A DNA stretch of 64,000 nt from Lepisosteus oculatus (taxonomy: Eukaryota; Chordata; Actinopteri; Semionotiformes; Lepisosteidae). The position numbers were made by a program, and so were the translations under genes. Each line of letters starts with the position of its first letter. Position 1 is the first letter of the stretch. Below, one piece after another: positions 48,302-58,353 of this stretch. Location: NCBI RefSeq assembly GCF_040954835.1, contig NC_090698.1:1300501-1364500 (forward strand). The letters are read 5' to 3'. The notes below the pieces were generated by a model. It made no database searches. It saw nothing but the letters and a program-made list of their open reading frames with translations, and was not told the origin of the DNA.

Positions 48302-48379
48302 CCTCACACCTGAAGAAACACGTTGTGTTTTCTTTCTTATTTTTTTTTCAGCATGGAATAAATCTATTACTTGTTCCTT

Positions 48380-48429
<50 letters not shown>

Positions 48430-48430
48430 T
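48249..48430 (+). repeat. Split (AAT)n microsatellite with embedded Penelope-type tail
   Basis: AAT runs at 48249-48301 and 48382-48430 flank an 80-bp segment at 48302-48381. That segment matches the Penelope-like tail, with 'cacgttgtgttttctttctt' and 'ggaataaatctattacttgt'. Confidence 0.85.
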
Positions 48431-49454
48431 TCGAAAAAGAAAGTATTATTTAAATCACATCTGCTTTTACAACTCACGTTAGGCTTTGCTGTACGTGGTG
48501 GTGTTTTAGGGTAAAATAAAGATTTAATCGAAAACAAAGTGTGTCAGACTCCTGCGGGTGTGGCTGGAACAGACGCCTGGAAGTTCGGGCCCGAGTGTGC
48601 TGGGCCTGCGGCCGGCGGTACCGGGTCTGAGGGGTTCCGACAGCTGGGGACGGCCTAAAAAGACGATTTATCTGAGGGGAAAGCTTATAGCGTTACGCGT
48701 GTTTTCTCTTCCCATAATAATTTAATTGTTTTTACCCGTCAACGTACAGTATACCTGTTTTTACTATTCGATGCATATTTTAACACAGTACTAGCGACAG
48801 GCAACAACACACCTATTTTTAAGCAGGCAGGAGAACTCTGGTGGGTAAAGTTAACAGAAACGAACTAAAAGAATATTTTGAACAATATATTGAACTCCCA
48901 GCTCTGCTGGCGTGACGCCGCTGAGCCAGACCAGGCAAAGCGCGGGCGATTCTCACGGTGGACGAGCTCCGGCTCAGAGAGACAGCTCTGCAACCCGGGG
49001 CTGCGCATTCCTACACCCAGGCTGTGTACAGACCACCGGCGGGAGAAAAACATTAGCCTCTTGTTCCTTTATTTTGCAATTTCTAGCTAGCAGCTGCAGC
49101 AGTCGTAGGGGATCGAATTATATACCGGAGGAAAGAAACCTGATCATCTAGTTGGAACCGGCGTGTTTTGAGGCTGTTCTGTCGCTTAACTCAACAGTTA
49201 TAAAAGTATTTATTATAGTATTTAGAGATTAACTTGTGGATTCTATCTTTACTGTAATGTAGCCTCATATGGTATTTTGTATACGATAAGTGTTATTTAT
49301 GATTTTTCTTTCACTTCTTTATTTTGCTCTTGTATCAGTCTTTTTTTTATCCCACAAAACATCCCTAACAAACCCAAAAGTTTAGCTCGTCAATAAAGCT
49401 GACATGGTTTTAGAAGCGCTCTTCAGTCAGCACCGCCCTGGGACTTGGACAACA

Positions 49455-49500
49455 CACCTGATTGGACTAATTGTCCTCTTAATGGGTTCAATTAAGTCAC
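49455..49500. promoter_or_regulatory. Candidate conserved non-coding element
   Basis: A compact, repeat-free patch with GACTAATTGTCC, CTTAATGGG and TCAATTAAG motifs lies 2.8 kb downstream of FoxG. It is proposed only from motif content. Confidence 0.2.
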
Positions 49501-52315
49501 GAAGGTCCGGGAAGAAAAAGAAAGTGGGGATGAGATTAGCGCGAGCCCGGGGCTGCCCACACCAGTACAGAGACACCCCTCCATCAACACACACACACAC
49601 ACCTCATCTATAGAATCACAATCTGACAAATACAATGTTCTCGTTGTGCAAAAGAGCGTCGAAATATTCAAGGTAAATGAATGAATCAGGATGCAGAGTT
49701 TGCAGCGTTTTTATTAATGGTTTGAAAACTGTAAACGTGTTTGTCGAAATTCCCACACTTTATACATCTATAATTTTAATATATAGAGAGCACAGTGCAT
49801 GCAGCTCTCAAGATGAGTCACCTTTTCCTGGTCGCAAAAGTCGAAATTGTCCTTTAGAATCCTGTTTCTAAGGAAGGGTTCTGCTTTTGATAAAATCTTA
49901 ACAAACATACATTTACAGGTTTTATCTTTTATGTCAAATTCCAGGAAGAATGTACACGCCTGAACAACACGTTCCTGCCGCCCGCGGTGAAGTACGGTCT
50001 CCTTTCCCCGCGGCCTTCCGTTAGTCAGGAGCTGCTCCAGTTCGGAGCGCGACCGCCGTTAACGTTAATACTGCAATTCGTGTCTCGTCCGTGTCGGCCT
50101 CAACACTATTGTTCAACCTGAAAAATCCCTGCAGCTTGAAAAAAAGAAAAAACGGGACGATTTTCAAAGCGTTTTCGTCTGCAGTTGCAATATAATACTT
50201 AAGCGTCTCTTTAGATCATTGAACCACCAAGAAAATGCGCGTTGAAAGTGTGTCAGGCCGGGTTTTCAAATTATTCCTCTGTGCTAAAACAGCAACCCAT
50301 CACCTCGCAGTATTGTGCTGGAGTATATGGGGATGCGGCGAACCTACACCCGAAACACCTGTTCAAATACGGTTGTGAGAAGCCGCGCACCGATTTTATT
50401 TTAAAAAAAAACATCCATTTGCCTAAATCAAAAGTACCTTGTTTTGGGGGTGATTTTTTAACGTTTCTTCAGGTTGATGCCGTTTAACTGGACATCCACG
50501 TTAAGAGGTTTTTTTTTTTGCACGTGTTAAACCAGTCAGCGCACTGAGCTCCTGATCAGACCCAGGCGAACCCAGAATCCGGTTCTGCAGAGCGGGCTCA
50601 CCGGCAAATATCATGTTTGACTCGGCTCCTTTTCTTCTGAGCCGTACTGTACATGTTGAGAAAGTGTTCGAGTTATTAACCGAGCCAGATTTGGAGCGAA
50701 ACCAATAAGTACAACGAATGAAATCATCACTTGCTCCCCCCAAAAAAAAACAAAACAAAACGTAAAGTTAGAATTTATTCCTTTTGCTCGCCTTAATCAC
50801 TGGCGAAACGGAAAAAGGCCTTCGGACAGTACTGCGGGAAAACTGAACTGGAGAACTGACCCCGGAGATCCTCAGCTCACTTGTGGAAGAAAGCACATTT
50901 GATTTTGTTTTGTTGCACTGTGGGAACGGTACCCTGACAATGCCTCCTGTTAGAACTGAAATTATTATTATATTCTGTTTTCATCGTGTACAGCAGGCAC
51001 ATGTCCGAGTGAGATGCTGGTATTACAATGGCATCTGTTATTGTAAGGCGTCCGCAGGGGTTCTAGTAAATTGAAAAGCATTAATTGCAACATAATTAAT
51101 CATTAGAATAATTACAATCTGTCAGGAGGACATGGTTAGTTTTTGTTATTTTCTAAATTAAGAGACAGACTGAGGAAAATCAATTCAAGGATCAAATTCA
51201 GCGCATTTCGCAGTTTAAAAAGATAAAACCCTAAAGTTTTTAAGAGCGGTTTGAATAAACACCTCTTTAGTTTCGATAAGCAAATAACGTGTCTCTTTCC
51301 TGAAATTATCAGAAGCTTGTGCACAAGCAGCACTGTGGACAATTTTCTAAAAGCCTACCTAAGAGCCAAATAAAGACTAATATTATTCAACACTATCAAT
51401 ACATTCGACTGTATCGCAGTGTTTATGTTGTCTGAGAACATATGAAAATGTTTTTGTAAAGTAATAATTGAAAGATAATTACTAAGAAGGGCTACTAATC
51501 CAGACCATACGATCTGTGTTGAATTCTTAAGCAGCTCGACTTTTAAACAGAAGAGGCCTGTGCGCTGTATTTCAGCACAGCTACTAGTCTGAAAGCATTT
51601 GTAAGGGTCAGGTACACCCGTGACACTGGAGAGAAAACACGAGAGAAATCTCCACGGGCACGGTGCCCTCAGCTCCTCACGGCACGATATGTCATCTTTT
51701 GGTGACAGGGTCTTGACCCGTTTAAGGGGCGCTCACCGAGAAACCCCTCAAGTTCTTCAATCCTATGTAGGCGGGACACTTGCGGTGAATTTACTGGCTG
51801 CAAAACCGCAAATAATTTTGCTAAATGTCGGTTTCGTTCTAATTGTTTCTACTTCTATGAATTTAGAGAATATCCGTTTTTACAATAAACATTCTGCTGC
51901 CGGTGTCAGTCCTGGTTCGGGGTCGCTCGGAGGCGGAAGCGACCCGGGCTGATGCTGTCCGCGAGGATTGCGTTTTCAAAACCAGGCCGCGTGCCTTTGC
52001 TCCGATTTCCACAACTTTTAAAGCTGATGTCAACTAAACATATATATTTTTTCGAAACGCTTTGAAAATCCTCCCCTTTTAGCCGAGCCATTGCAAAAAT
52101 GTAAAAGATAGTTTTTAAAAAAATAAAACGAAACCCACAAAAGCACGTTTTAAACTCCCTGTCCACAAATACCTGACAGCTCTCGCCTTTGTAGCAGCTG
52201 GACAAGTCGACATACCTGACACAAACAAAGCGAGTCCCAGGAAGCACAAACTGGTCCCAGTCCTGAACTCCAGTCACAGCACAGCGGGGGGCACCCCGAC
52301 CTTCCCGCGCTCCTG

Positions 52316-53419
52316 TCAGTGCAGTGCGGAGTTGAAGGGGCTCCCGGGTCTCCCCTGGGTGAAATAGTTGGGGAACTCCACTGCTGACAACCCCGCCACG
52401 TAGCTGGACCCACCCCGCGCGTGGAGCCCCTGCCCCAGAGCGGGGATCTTCTGCGGAGAGGCCCCGGGCGGGGGCGTGGGGGGCCGCGGGACGTGGCGCG
52501 AGAAGAAGTAGCTGGCCTGCCCGGCCAGCAGGTTGAGGGAGCAGGGGCTCAGGCCGCAGGGCAGCGAGGAGGCGGCGAAGGAGGCGGCGGCGACCTGGTG
52601 GTGGTGGTGGTGGTGCAAGCTGTGGCCGCCGCTGCCCAGGAAGGAGGGGTCCGCGGCGCAGACCGGGCGCGGCGCCTGGGCCAGAGCGGCGGCGTGCGGG
52701 GCGAAGTAGGGCGGCGTGTAGCCGGGGTGCTCCGGGCGCTGCAGGGACAGGAAGGGGGGCACCGGCCAGTACAGGGAGCCGGCGAAGGCCAGGCCGGCGG
52801 CGGGCGGCGGCAAGCGGCCGCCCCGCTTGAAGGCGAGCTTGGCCCGGGAGGAGGCGCTGGAGCGGCGGCGGAGCTTGCCGGTGGTGCCGCCGATGAACAC
52901 GTCGTCGCTGGAGGGGTCCAGCATCCAGTAGTTGCCCTTGCCGGGGTCGTCGTAGTGGCGGGGGACTTTGACGAAGCACTTGTTGAGGCTGAGGTTGTGG
53001 CGGATGGAGTTCTGCCAGCCCTGCTTGTTCTCCTTGTAGTAGGGGAAGTTGCGCATGATGAACTCGTAGATGCCGTTGAGGGTCAGGCGCTTGTCCGGGC
53101 TCTGGCGGATGGCCATCATGATGAGCGCGTTGTAACTGAAGGGCGGTTTCTCGTGCCGGGCCTCCCGCTGCTCCTCGCCCTCCGCCGCCTCCTCCGGTGC
53201 CCTGCACGCGCCCCTGCCCTCGCGGCTGTCCTGCCCGTCTCGCGCCTCGCCCGGTTCCTCTCGAGCTGGCGGCGGCGGCGGCTCGCGCTCCGGCTGCCCC
53301 GTGCCCTCCGAGCCCTCCGCTCCGTCGCTCATCGCCTCCTCCTGGAGCAGGCTCTTGATGCTGAAAGGAGACTTGTGCGGGAGCCTGGGGGCAGCTGTCC
53401 AGCCTTCCATGTCCAACAT
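52316..53419 (-). CDS. FoxG-class forkhead transcription factor (FOXG1 paralogue)
   Basis: An intronless 367-codon gene starting MLDM, as FOXG1 does. Residues 18-24 (FSIKSLL) form an eh1-like Groucho/TLE-binding motif. The forkhead domain spans about 91-186 and differs from my recollection of FOXG1 by only a few conservative changes (for example D109, R123, K129). After it, [12 protein letters not shown] and RAKLAFKRG are FoxG signatures. [12 protein letters not shown] (215-226), [12 protein letters not shown] (295-306) and the terminal [10 protein letters not shown]-type tail also match FoxG. A His6 run lies at 269-274, in the C-terminal half, whereas FOXG1 has its His run near the N-terminus. 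The gene is GC-rich and much shorter than human FOXG1 (489 aa). FoxG proteins repress transcription in forebrain, eye and ear. The neighbourhood argues for a genome-duplication paralogue rather than FOXG1 itself. The annotated start is the ATG, not the in-frame GTG before it. Confidence 0.96.
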   Translation of the reverse strand: MLDMEGWTAAPRLPHKSPFSIKSLLQEEAMSDGAEGSEGTGQPEREPPPPPAREEPGEARDGQDSREGRGACRAPEEAAEGEEQREARHEKPPFSYNALIMMAIRQSPDKRLTLNGIYEFIMRNFPYYKENKQGWQNSIRHNLSLNKCFVKVPRHYDDPGKGNYWMLDPSSDDVFIGGTTGKLRRRSSASSRAKLAFKRGGRLPPPAAGLAFAGSLYWPVPPFLSLQRPEHPGYTPPYFAPHAAALAQAPRPVCAADPSFLGSGGHSLHHHHHHQVAAASFAASSLPCGLSPCSLNLLAGQASYFFSRHVPRPPTPPPGASPQKIPALGQGLHARGGSSYVAGLSAVEFPNYFTQGRPGSPFNSALH

Positions 53420-53424
53420 CACAT
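53419..53424 (-). promoter_or_regulatory. Start-stop upstream ORF overlapping the FoxG start codon
   Basis: The minus strand reads ATGTGATG. An upstream ATG at 53422-53424 is followed at once by TGA at 53419-53421, whose A is the first base of the FoxG ATG. Both ATGs have G at -3. Start-stop elements can pause ribosomes and lower or tune translation of the main ORF. Confidence 0.5.
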
Positions 53425-53429
53425 CCCGT

Positions 53430-53430
<1 letters not shown>

Positions 53431-53463
<33 letters not shown>
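53431..53463 (+). repeat. (AG)n microsatellite in the FoxG 5' leader
   Basis: Sixteen or so AG units, (CT)n on the coding strand, lie 11 bp upstream of the FoxG start codon. Confidence 0.93.
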
Positions 53464-53466
<3 letters not shown>

Positions 53467-55137
53467 AGTGAAAGAACGGACGAAGTGGAGAGAAGAAGAA
53501 ACGGCGACTGGGGCGCGCGTTCGCACGCCTACACGCACGCGCAAACCCACGCACGCAGGACGGGCTCGGGGTCCGCGTTTGTCCCATTCAAGCGAGCCAG
53601 TCTCTCTGTCTCCGCGCCGAGCTCCCCGCTGCAATGAGAACAGTCCCGAGCACTCCGTAACCCAAGACGCTCACCTGTGCGTCCTGCGCTTCGCGACCGC
53701 CTCCTGCCTCGTGTTCCCCCCCGTGCCCCCGGCCGGTGCACTCCCCACGGGCTGCCCCTCGCCCACGGCACCGCACTCGCCCACAAGCCCACACAGACAC
53801 GCGCGGCCCGCCGCGGAAGCCCAGGCGGCAGGCAGGTGTGCGCGCAGCACGGCACCCCGGTGTCTCCGCTCCCGGGCAGTGACCCAGGTCTCCGCCCTCT
53901 GATGCGGGCTTCTGCCTGTTTGTTTCAGGAGGTCATGTAAACAGACGCGACAGGCGAAACAGCAGGAGAAAATCATACCAGTAAGATAGAAGCTGTATCG
54001 AGGCGTCTACCAACAACTGCAGCGAGCAGATATTACAATACTGTCGCAGTTCACCTGTGCACAGGTACAGGTCTCCAGCGATTACCTGTAGACGACTCTC
54101 AGAGAAAGAGTTTCAGCAAGAAATCACGTCAGACTATCACAGTTCGCAATGCTTTAATGTGACTTATATTAAACAACTATTCGACCTGGGGATAGTAGCG
54201 AACTGTATCGCTTCGTTTTGGACTTCGGTGGGATCATTTAAGGCTCGGGTTCCCGTTACTGAAGGTCTTTCTAACTAACCTAATAAAACCGCGAGCTGAA
54301 CTGGGATCTTCTTGAACAGAGCCTCGTCTTCATCGCGTGGCTTTGCTGTCGTTCCACGCCGCGCGCTCTCTGTCCGTATCGCACTTTGTATCCTCATCCC
54401 TTCCCGGAGGGAGTTCGCTCCTCCCTCCAGATTCCTGCTGTTTTCCTCCGTCCTGGGCGCCTGGGTTGCCTGTTCCTCTCGACTGCCTCTCTGATCATGA
54501 GAACGTGCAACAGAAGTTACCGCACAAGGGAGAGAATGTCCAGCGAACCCATTTGGTAGTTTGCGAAGTAGTCTGAAATTTTACAGACTTCCACTTCCTG
54601 GAACTCTCTCCCAACTCACATCCTAGACTCCTCTTATTGCTAACCGAAGAAAACTCTTTCTCCTTTTCTTGCTGTCCGCAATTATAATTCGCACTGCGCC
54701 TTTTCGGAAATAAAAACGTTAATTACGCGTGAAGTTTATAAGTATAAATGTTTATGTATTATTTTACATTATATCTATATATGCCGATGTAAGTGATTGA
54801 AAATACTGTGCCATTTATTTGCGGTATCGTGTTCTTCCACTGACGACACGTCACTGTCAGTCGGCCTGGATCACAGCAAATGTTAAACAGCAGCACAGTT
54901 TACAGTATCACCAGGGTCTTAAAATAAAATGCAACACGAATGAAGCGATATTTCTAAGGACGAACTAAAGAGCAGTGTAAAGATGCTAAAATGACAGAAT
55001 GTGTGTTTTCTCCCAGACACCGAAGCCCGGCTCGGCGGAGACAGCACCCCCGCGCCCACAGTCCCAGGGACAACAACTCTGCACTGCACTTCTTACAGAA
55101 AGGACAGGGCCCGACCCTCAACGTGCTCACACACTGA

Positions 55138-55262
55138 GGGGTTCAATTAGCGCAAAAGCGCCGAATGCAGGTCGGGGATCTGTATAATTAGAGCTGCATC
55201 TAATTATTGAATAATAATGACAACGGTTCTAATTAAATAGACCGCTGTGAATTGCGGCAGCC
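55138..55262. promoter_or_regulatory. Candidate conserved non-coding element upstream of FoxG
   Basis: A dense set of homeodomain-type sites (TCAATTAGCGC, TATAATTAG, TCTAATTATTG, CTAATTAAAT) lies in 125 bp of repeat-free sequence, 1.7 kb upstream of FoxG. It is proposed from composition only. Confidence 0.3.
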
Positions 55263-55910
55263 CCACAGCCCAGCGGATCAGGTGGAGGAGTGTCCGAACA
55301 GGAAAAGATGAGCCGGTATGTTAGACGGCAGGCATTTTTACAACCCGCGAGCCCGATCCGAGTCTTGCAACTGCTCAGCTGGAATCCAGGAGAATCGCTG
55401 TATTCGCGCTTTTCAAACGGCCAGCAGCGGTACACGACACGTATGCGCGTACTTCAGTCACGGAACGAAAAACCACATCATATTTTAAAATCTGCCGATT
55501 TTATCTCTAGTAAGTGGACATGAAAGCAGCATGATTATTAGCCGTTTTAAGGATGTCAATGTAATTTACCGAGTAAAGATTCTAAGGAAAAGGTTTGCAG
55601 ACTTACCTTTGAATTTACAAAACCGTGTTAAATATATAACTGTTTGCAGTAACAGCACTGTCCGGTGTAGTGAGAGGTACTAAAATGACGTCGGTGCCTG
55701 TACTCACTCCGGTGCTTCTCAGTAAACACTTTTTTAAACTCACCTCGAAACACAGCAGTTTTATTGTTGTAGTTGCAGCCCAATAAAATGATAAATATCA
55801 ACCGTATCTCTTTAATTTTACATCAATCAAAGGCTATGGGTCTAATGTTTGGTGTGATACCTTATGTACACGGTGTCGGATCTATATTCAATTAAGATAT
55901 AAAATATCTA

Positions 55911-55995
55911 AGGAACAAGTAATAGGTTTATTCCATGCTGAAAAAAAGAAGAAAGAGAACACAACGTTTCGACCGTGGAGCCTTCTTCAGGTGTC
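55911..55995 (-). mobile_element. 85-bp Penelope-type tail insertion with 14-bp target duplication
   Basis: The minus-strand sequence contains CACCTGAAGAAGGCTCCACG, CGAAACGTTGTG and a GGAATAAACCTATTACTTGT end. It is bounded by a perfect direct repeat ATATAAAATATCTA at 55897-55910 and 55996-56009. Confidence 0.8.
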
Positions 55996-58353
55996 ATATA
56001 AAATATCTATATATTTTTAATATATCTATTAATCTTAATAGATATATTAAGATATAAAATATTAAAGGATTATTTCAAAAAACGGACTTGAGAATCCTAA
56101 TGAGTATTCTTTATAAAACACTCGGGTTAAAATTCTTCAGGGAAATAAGTAAAACATTAAATCCACCCCATATACGGATTTTAGGACTTGTGTTTCAATT
56201 TGTTCCGTTTTGGGAAACTGATATATTAGACACGATGCGAACAAGGAGACTGACCTGAATGGCCTTTTTCGGATCTGAAAAAAAAAACAGCAACGAATTA
56301 AAATACATGAATACAAACTGAATTACCTGCAAGTACAAATTCATCCGTTTTCCGAAGAAAACGTGGAGTCTTGTTACAGTGGCTATTTCCCCTTACTGTT
56401 ATGATCGATTACTTGAAATGACTGACAGTCCCGCGTTCTGAATAAACGACCAGAAAATACTGAGCAAATTTAAAGGCGATCCTGCTCCCCCGCGCTTGTC
56501 GTGCAGGAAGATCTCCTGGCTTGCAGAGAATCAGTTGAATTCACAGCACGTGTTCTGAAGCCGATTTTGTCAAGCTCTATCCCGCACAAATATGACACTG
56601 AACCGTGATCATCCTGCAGGGCATTTCCACGATCCCTGCGGGAGGTTACCCGTGTTTACTTTCGCTGGGTTGTTGCCGCACTGTGTGTTTTACGCCACAG
56701 CGACTTTTAGAATTGGACGCCACCGAAGTCAGGCGTACTAGAAACAAAATAAATAATAACTGAAAAATGTACATCAGAGCCATGTCGGACGAGCTAAAAG
56801 CCCGTATTCATCGAGGTAAGACGAGCCACCCCACCCGCACACGGGTTTAGAGAGCTCGGCAGGAGGAGGAAGGAGGTCGCGGTTCTCCTGTCTGCTGCCG
56901 GCGGTGGACCTGCCCCGCCGGGGGACACGAACCGCGAAGTGTCCGGCCCCTCGGGGGGAAGCGAGTTACAGGGCCCAAGTGGCCGTCTGACCAACGCCTG
57001 TCCAGAACGAAACATTAGATTATTTCAGCAGCACAGGAAACGCGACGGCTGTGAACTGAACTGGCGGTTGATCCGCTCGCGGGGAAACGAGGGGTCGAAC
57101 TGTTTCACGCGGCGATCAGAGGAAAGACGGGCTTGTGGACCAGCATCCGGACACAGACATGTGGGCGATCACTCGCAAGACAGAACTTCTATTCGAACTC
57201 ACATGCTCTATGTTGCCCTACATATAGTATGCGTTTTTACGCCAGGCTTATATGGAACTGATAAAACCAAGTTTAGAAATAAAACGAGAAAAATGATTCT
57301 TGTTTATTCCTCTTAAGAGTGTAAAATAACGCAGTGATTAATCTGCTATTAATCTGTTATTACTAAGTAGAAGTAATGATACATACATAAACATACATAT
57401 ACCAGTCTTGAGAACTTAATCGGTCTTGAATGGTACTGTAATCCCACATTTATGTTCAAGGCACGATGTGGACTGTACCTTCCCGGTCCGTTCGTGTCAA
57501 AGTCAAAACACCCAGATCTTCTATACTGATTGCTGGTGAAAATTGTGTTTTTCCTTTATAGCGTCATACCGGAAAAAAAGAAAGAAGTTCAGGACAAAAA
57601 AGAGTTTAGAAGTGGCCCAACACATTCAAACTTTAATTTACAGCGGGCGACCTGTTGTCACTGGTATGTGTCGTTACTGCGCCACCTAGCGGGAGAAAAT
57701 GGGAACACGATGGTTTTAGCAACTTCTTCTGGTGTCACATAATCAAGAGACGTCTGAAATATCTTCTGAATTCTGAGTCTTACACCCGATTTCCTTGTTC
57801 ATATCCTTCCAAACCAGTGCACCTTTTCACAATGTGGCGGTTCAGGATTTTAATAGCTCACAGGTGTGCAGGTACATCTGTCTGCAGCGCAACGAGACAG
57901 ACCAGTCACGCAGACCACAAACTATTTCCACGGAAGAGTAAATCTATGATTGCCAGACAAGGTCTGTGACAATTGATCTCACTAGAAGTAATATAATTAA
58001 CTGACTCCGAGAGTCAGTTAACGCGTGGGGGCCATACCGTCCGTGGGGCAATAAGAGATCAGCAGACGAACACCGGCGTGGAGCTCATCGGCTGCAATCT
58101 ATCTGTGTCCAATAGATGGCGCACTGCACTTGAATGGTCGTCAGCATGAGTACATACAACCCCAAAATCCTAAATCCGAGCTCAGCTCTCTGCTGCATCT
58201 TTGAGCCGAGTTTGCATTTCTGCTGCTGTAGATTCGTGGTCATTTTCAAAGTAAAACTTTCTCAACGTGTTAACAAGCCACAAGGCTTCTCTGGTGCTGG
58301 TTCTAATGTGATGCTCACGAACCTCGGCGCGCTGTTTGCGAAGGTGCCTTTCT

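Larger units (their letters stand above)
37639..52315. other. Intergenic region between snrpd2 and FoxG (14.7 kb)
   Basis: I see no convincing coding exon. Repeats are listed separately: a dispersed fragment at 38448, LINE fragments at 39170, 42185, 43870 and 46685, an interrupted 5S-SINE at 42845-43582, and AAT microsatellites with a Penelope-type tail near 48250-48430. Long AT-rich, low-repeat tracts between about 45000 and 51600, with TAATTA motifs, look like regulatory sequence downstream of FoxG. Confidence 0.5.
53420..58353. other. Intergenic region between FoxG and the PGRP gene
   Basis: The GC-rich FoxG upstream segment extends to about 53930. The rest is mostly AT-rich and low in repeats, with a TAATTA-rich patch at 55138-55262, an 85-bp Penelope-type insertion at 55911-55995, and no ORF I recognise. 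Confidence 0.5.

Noticed and set aside
53417-53422. FoxG start at the in-frame GTG one codon upstream
   Set aside because: The ATG at 53417-53419 gives MLDM, the conserved FoxG N-terminus; the GTG is part of the leader.
52421-53902. 493-codon plus-strand ORF opposite FoxG
   Set aside because: It is the antisense of the GC-rich FoxG coding region, where stop codons are rare. Its composition is low-complexity and the minus-strand frame encodes a clear forkhead protein.
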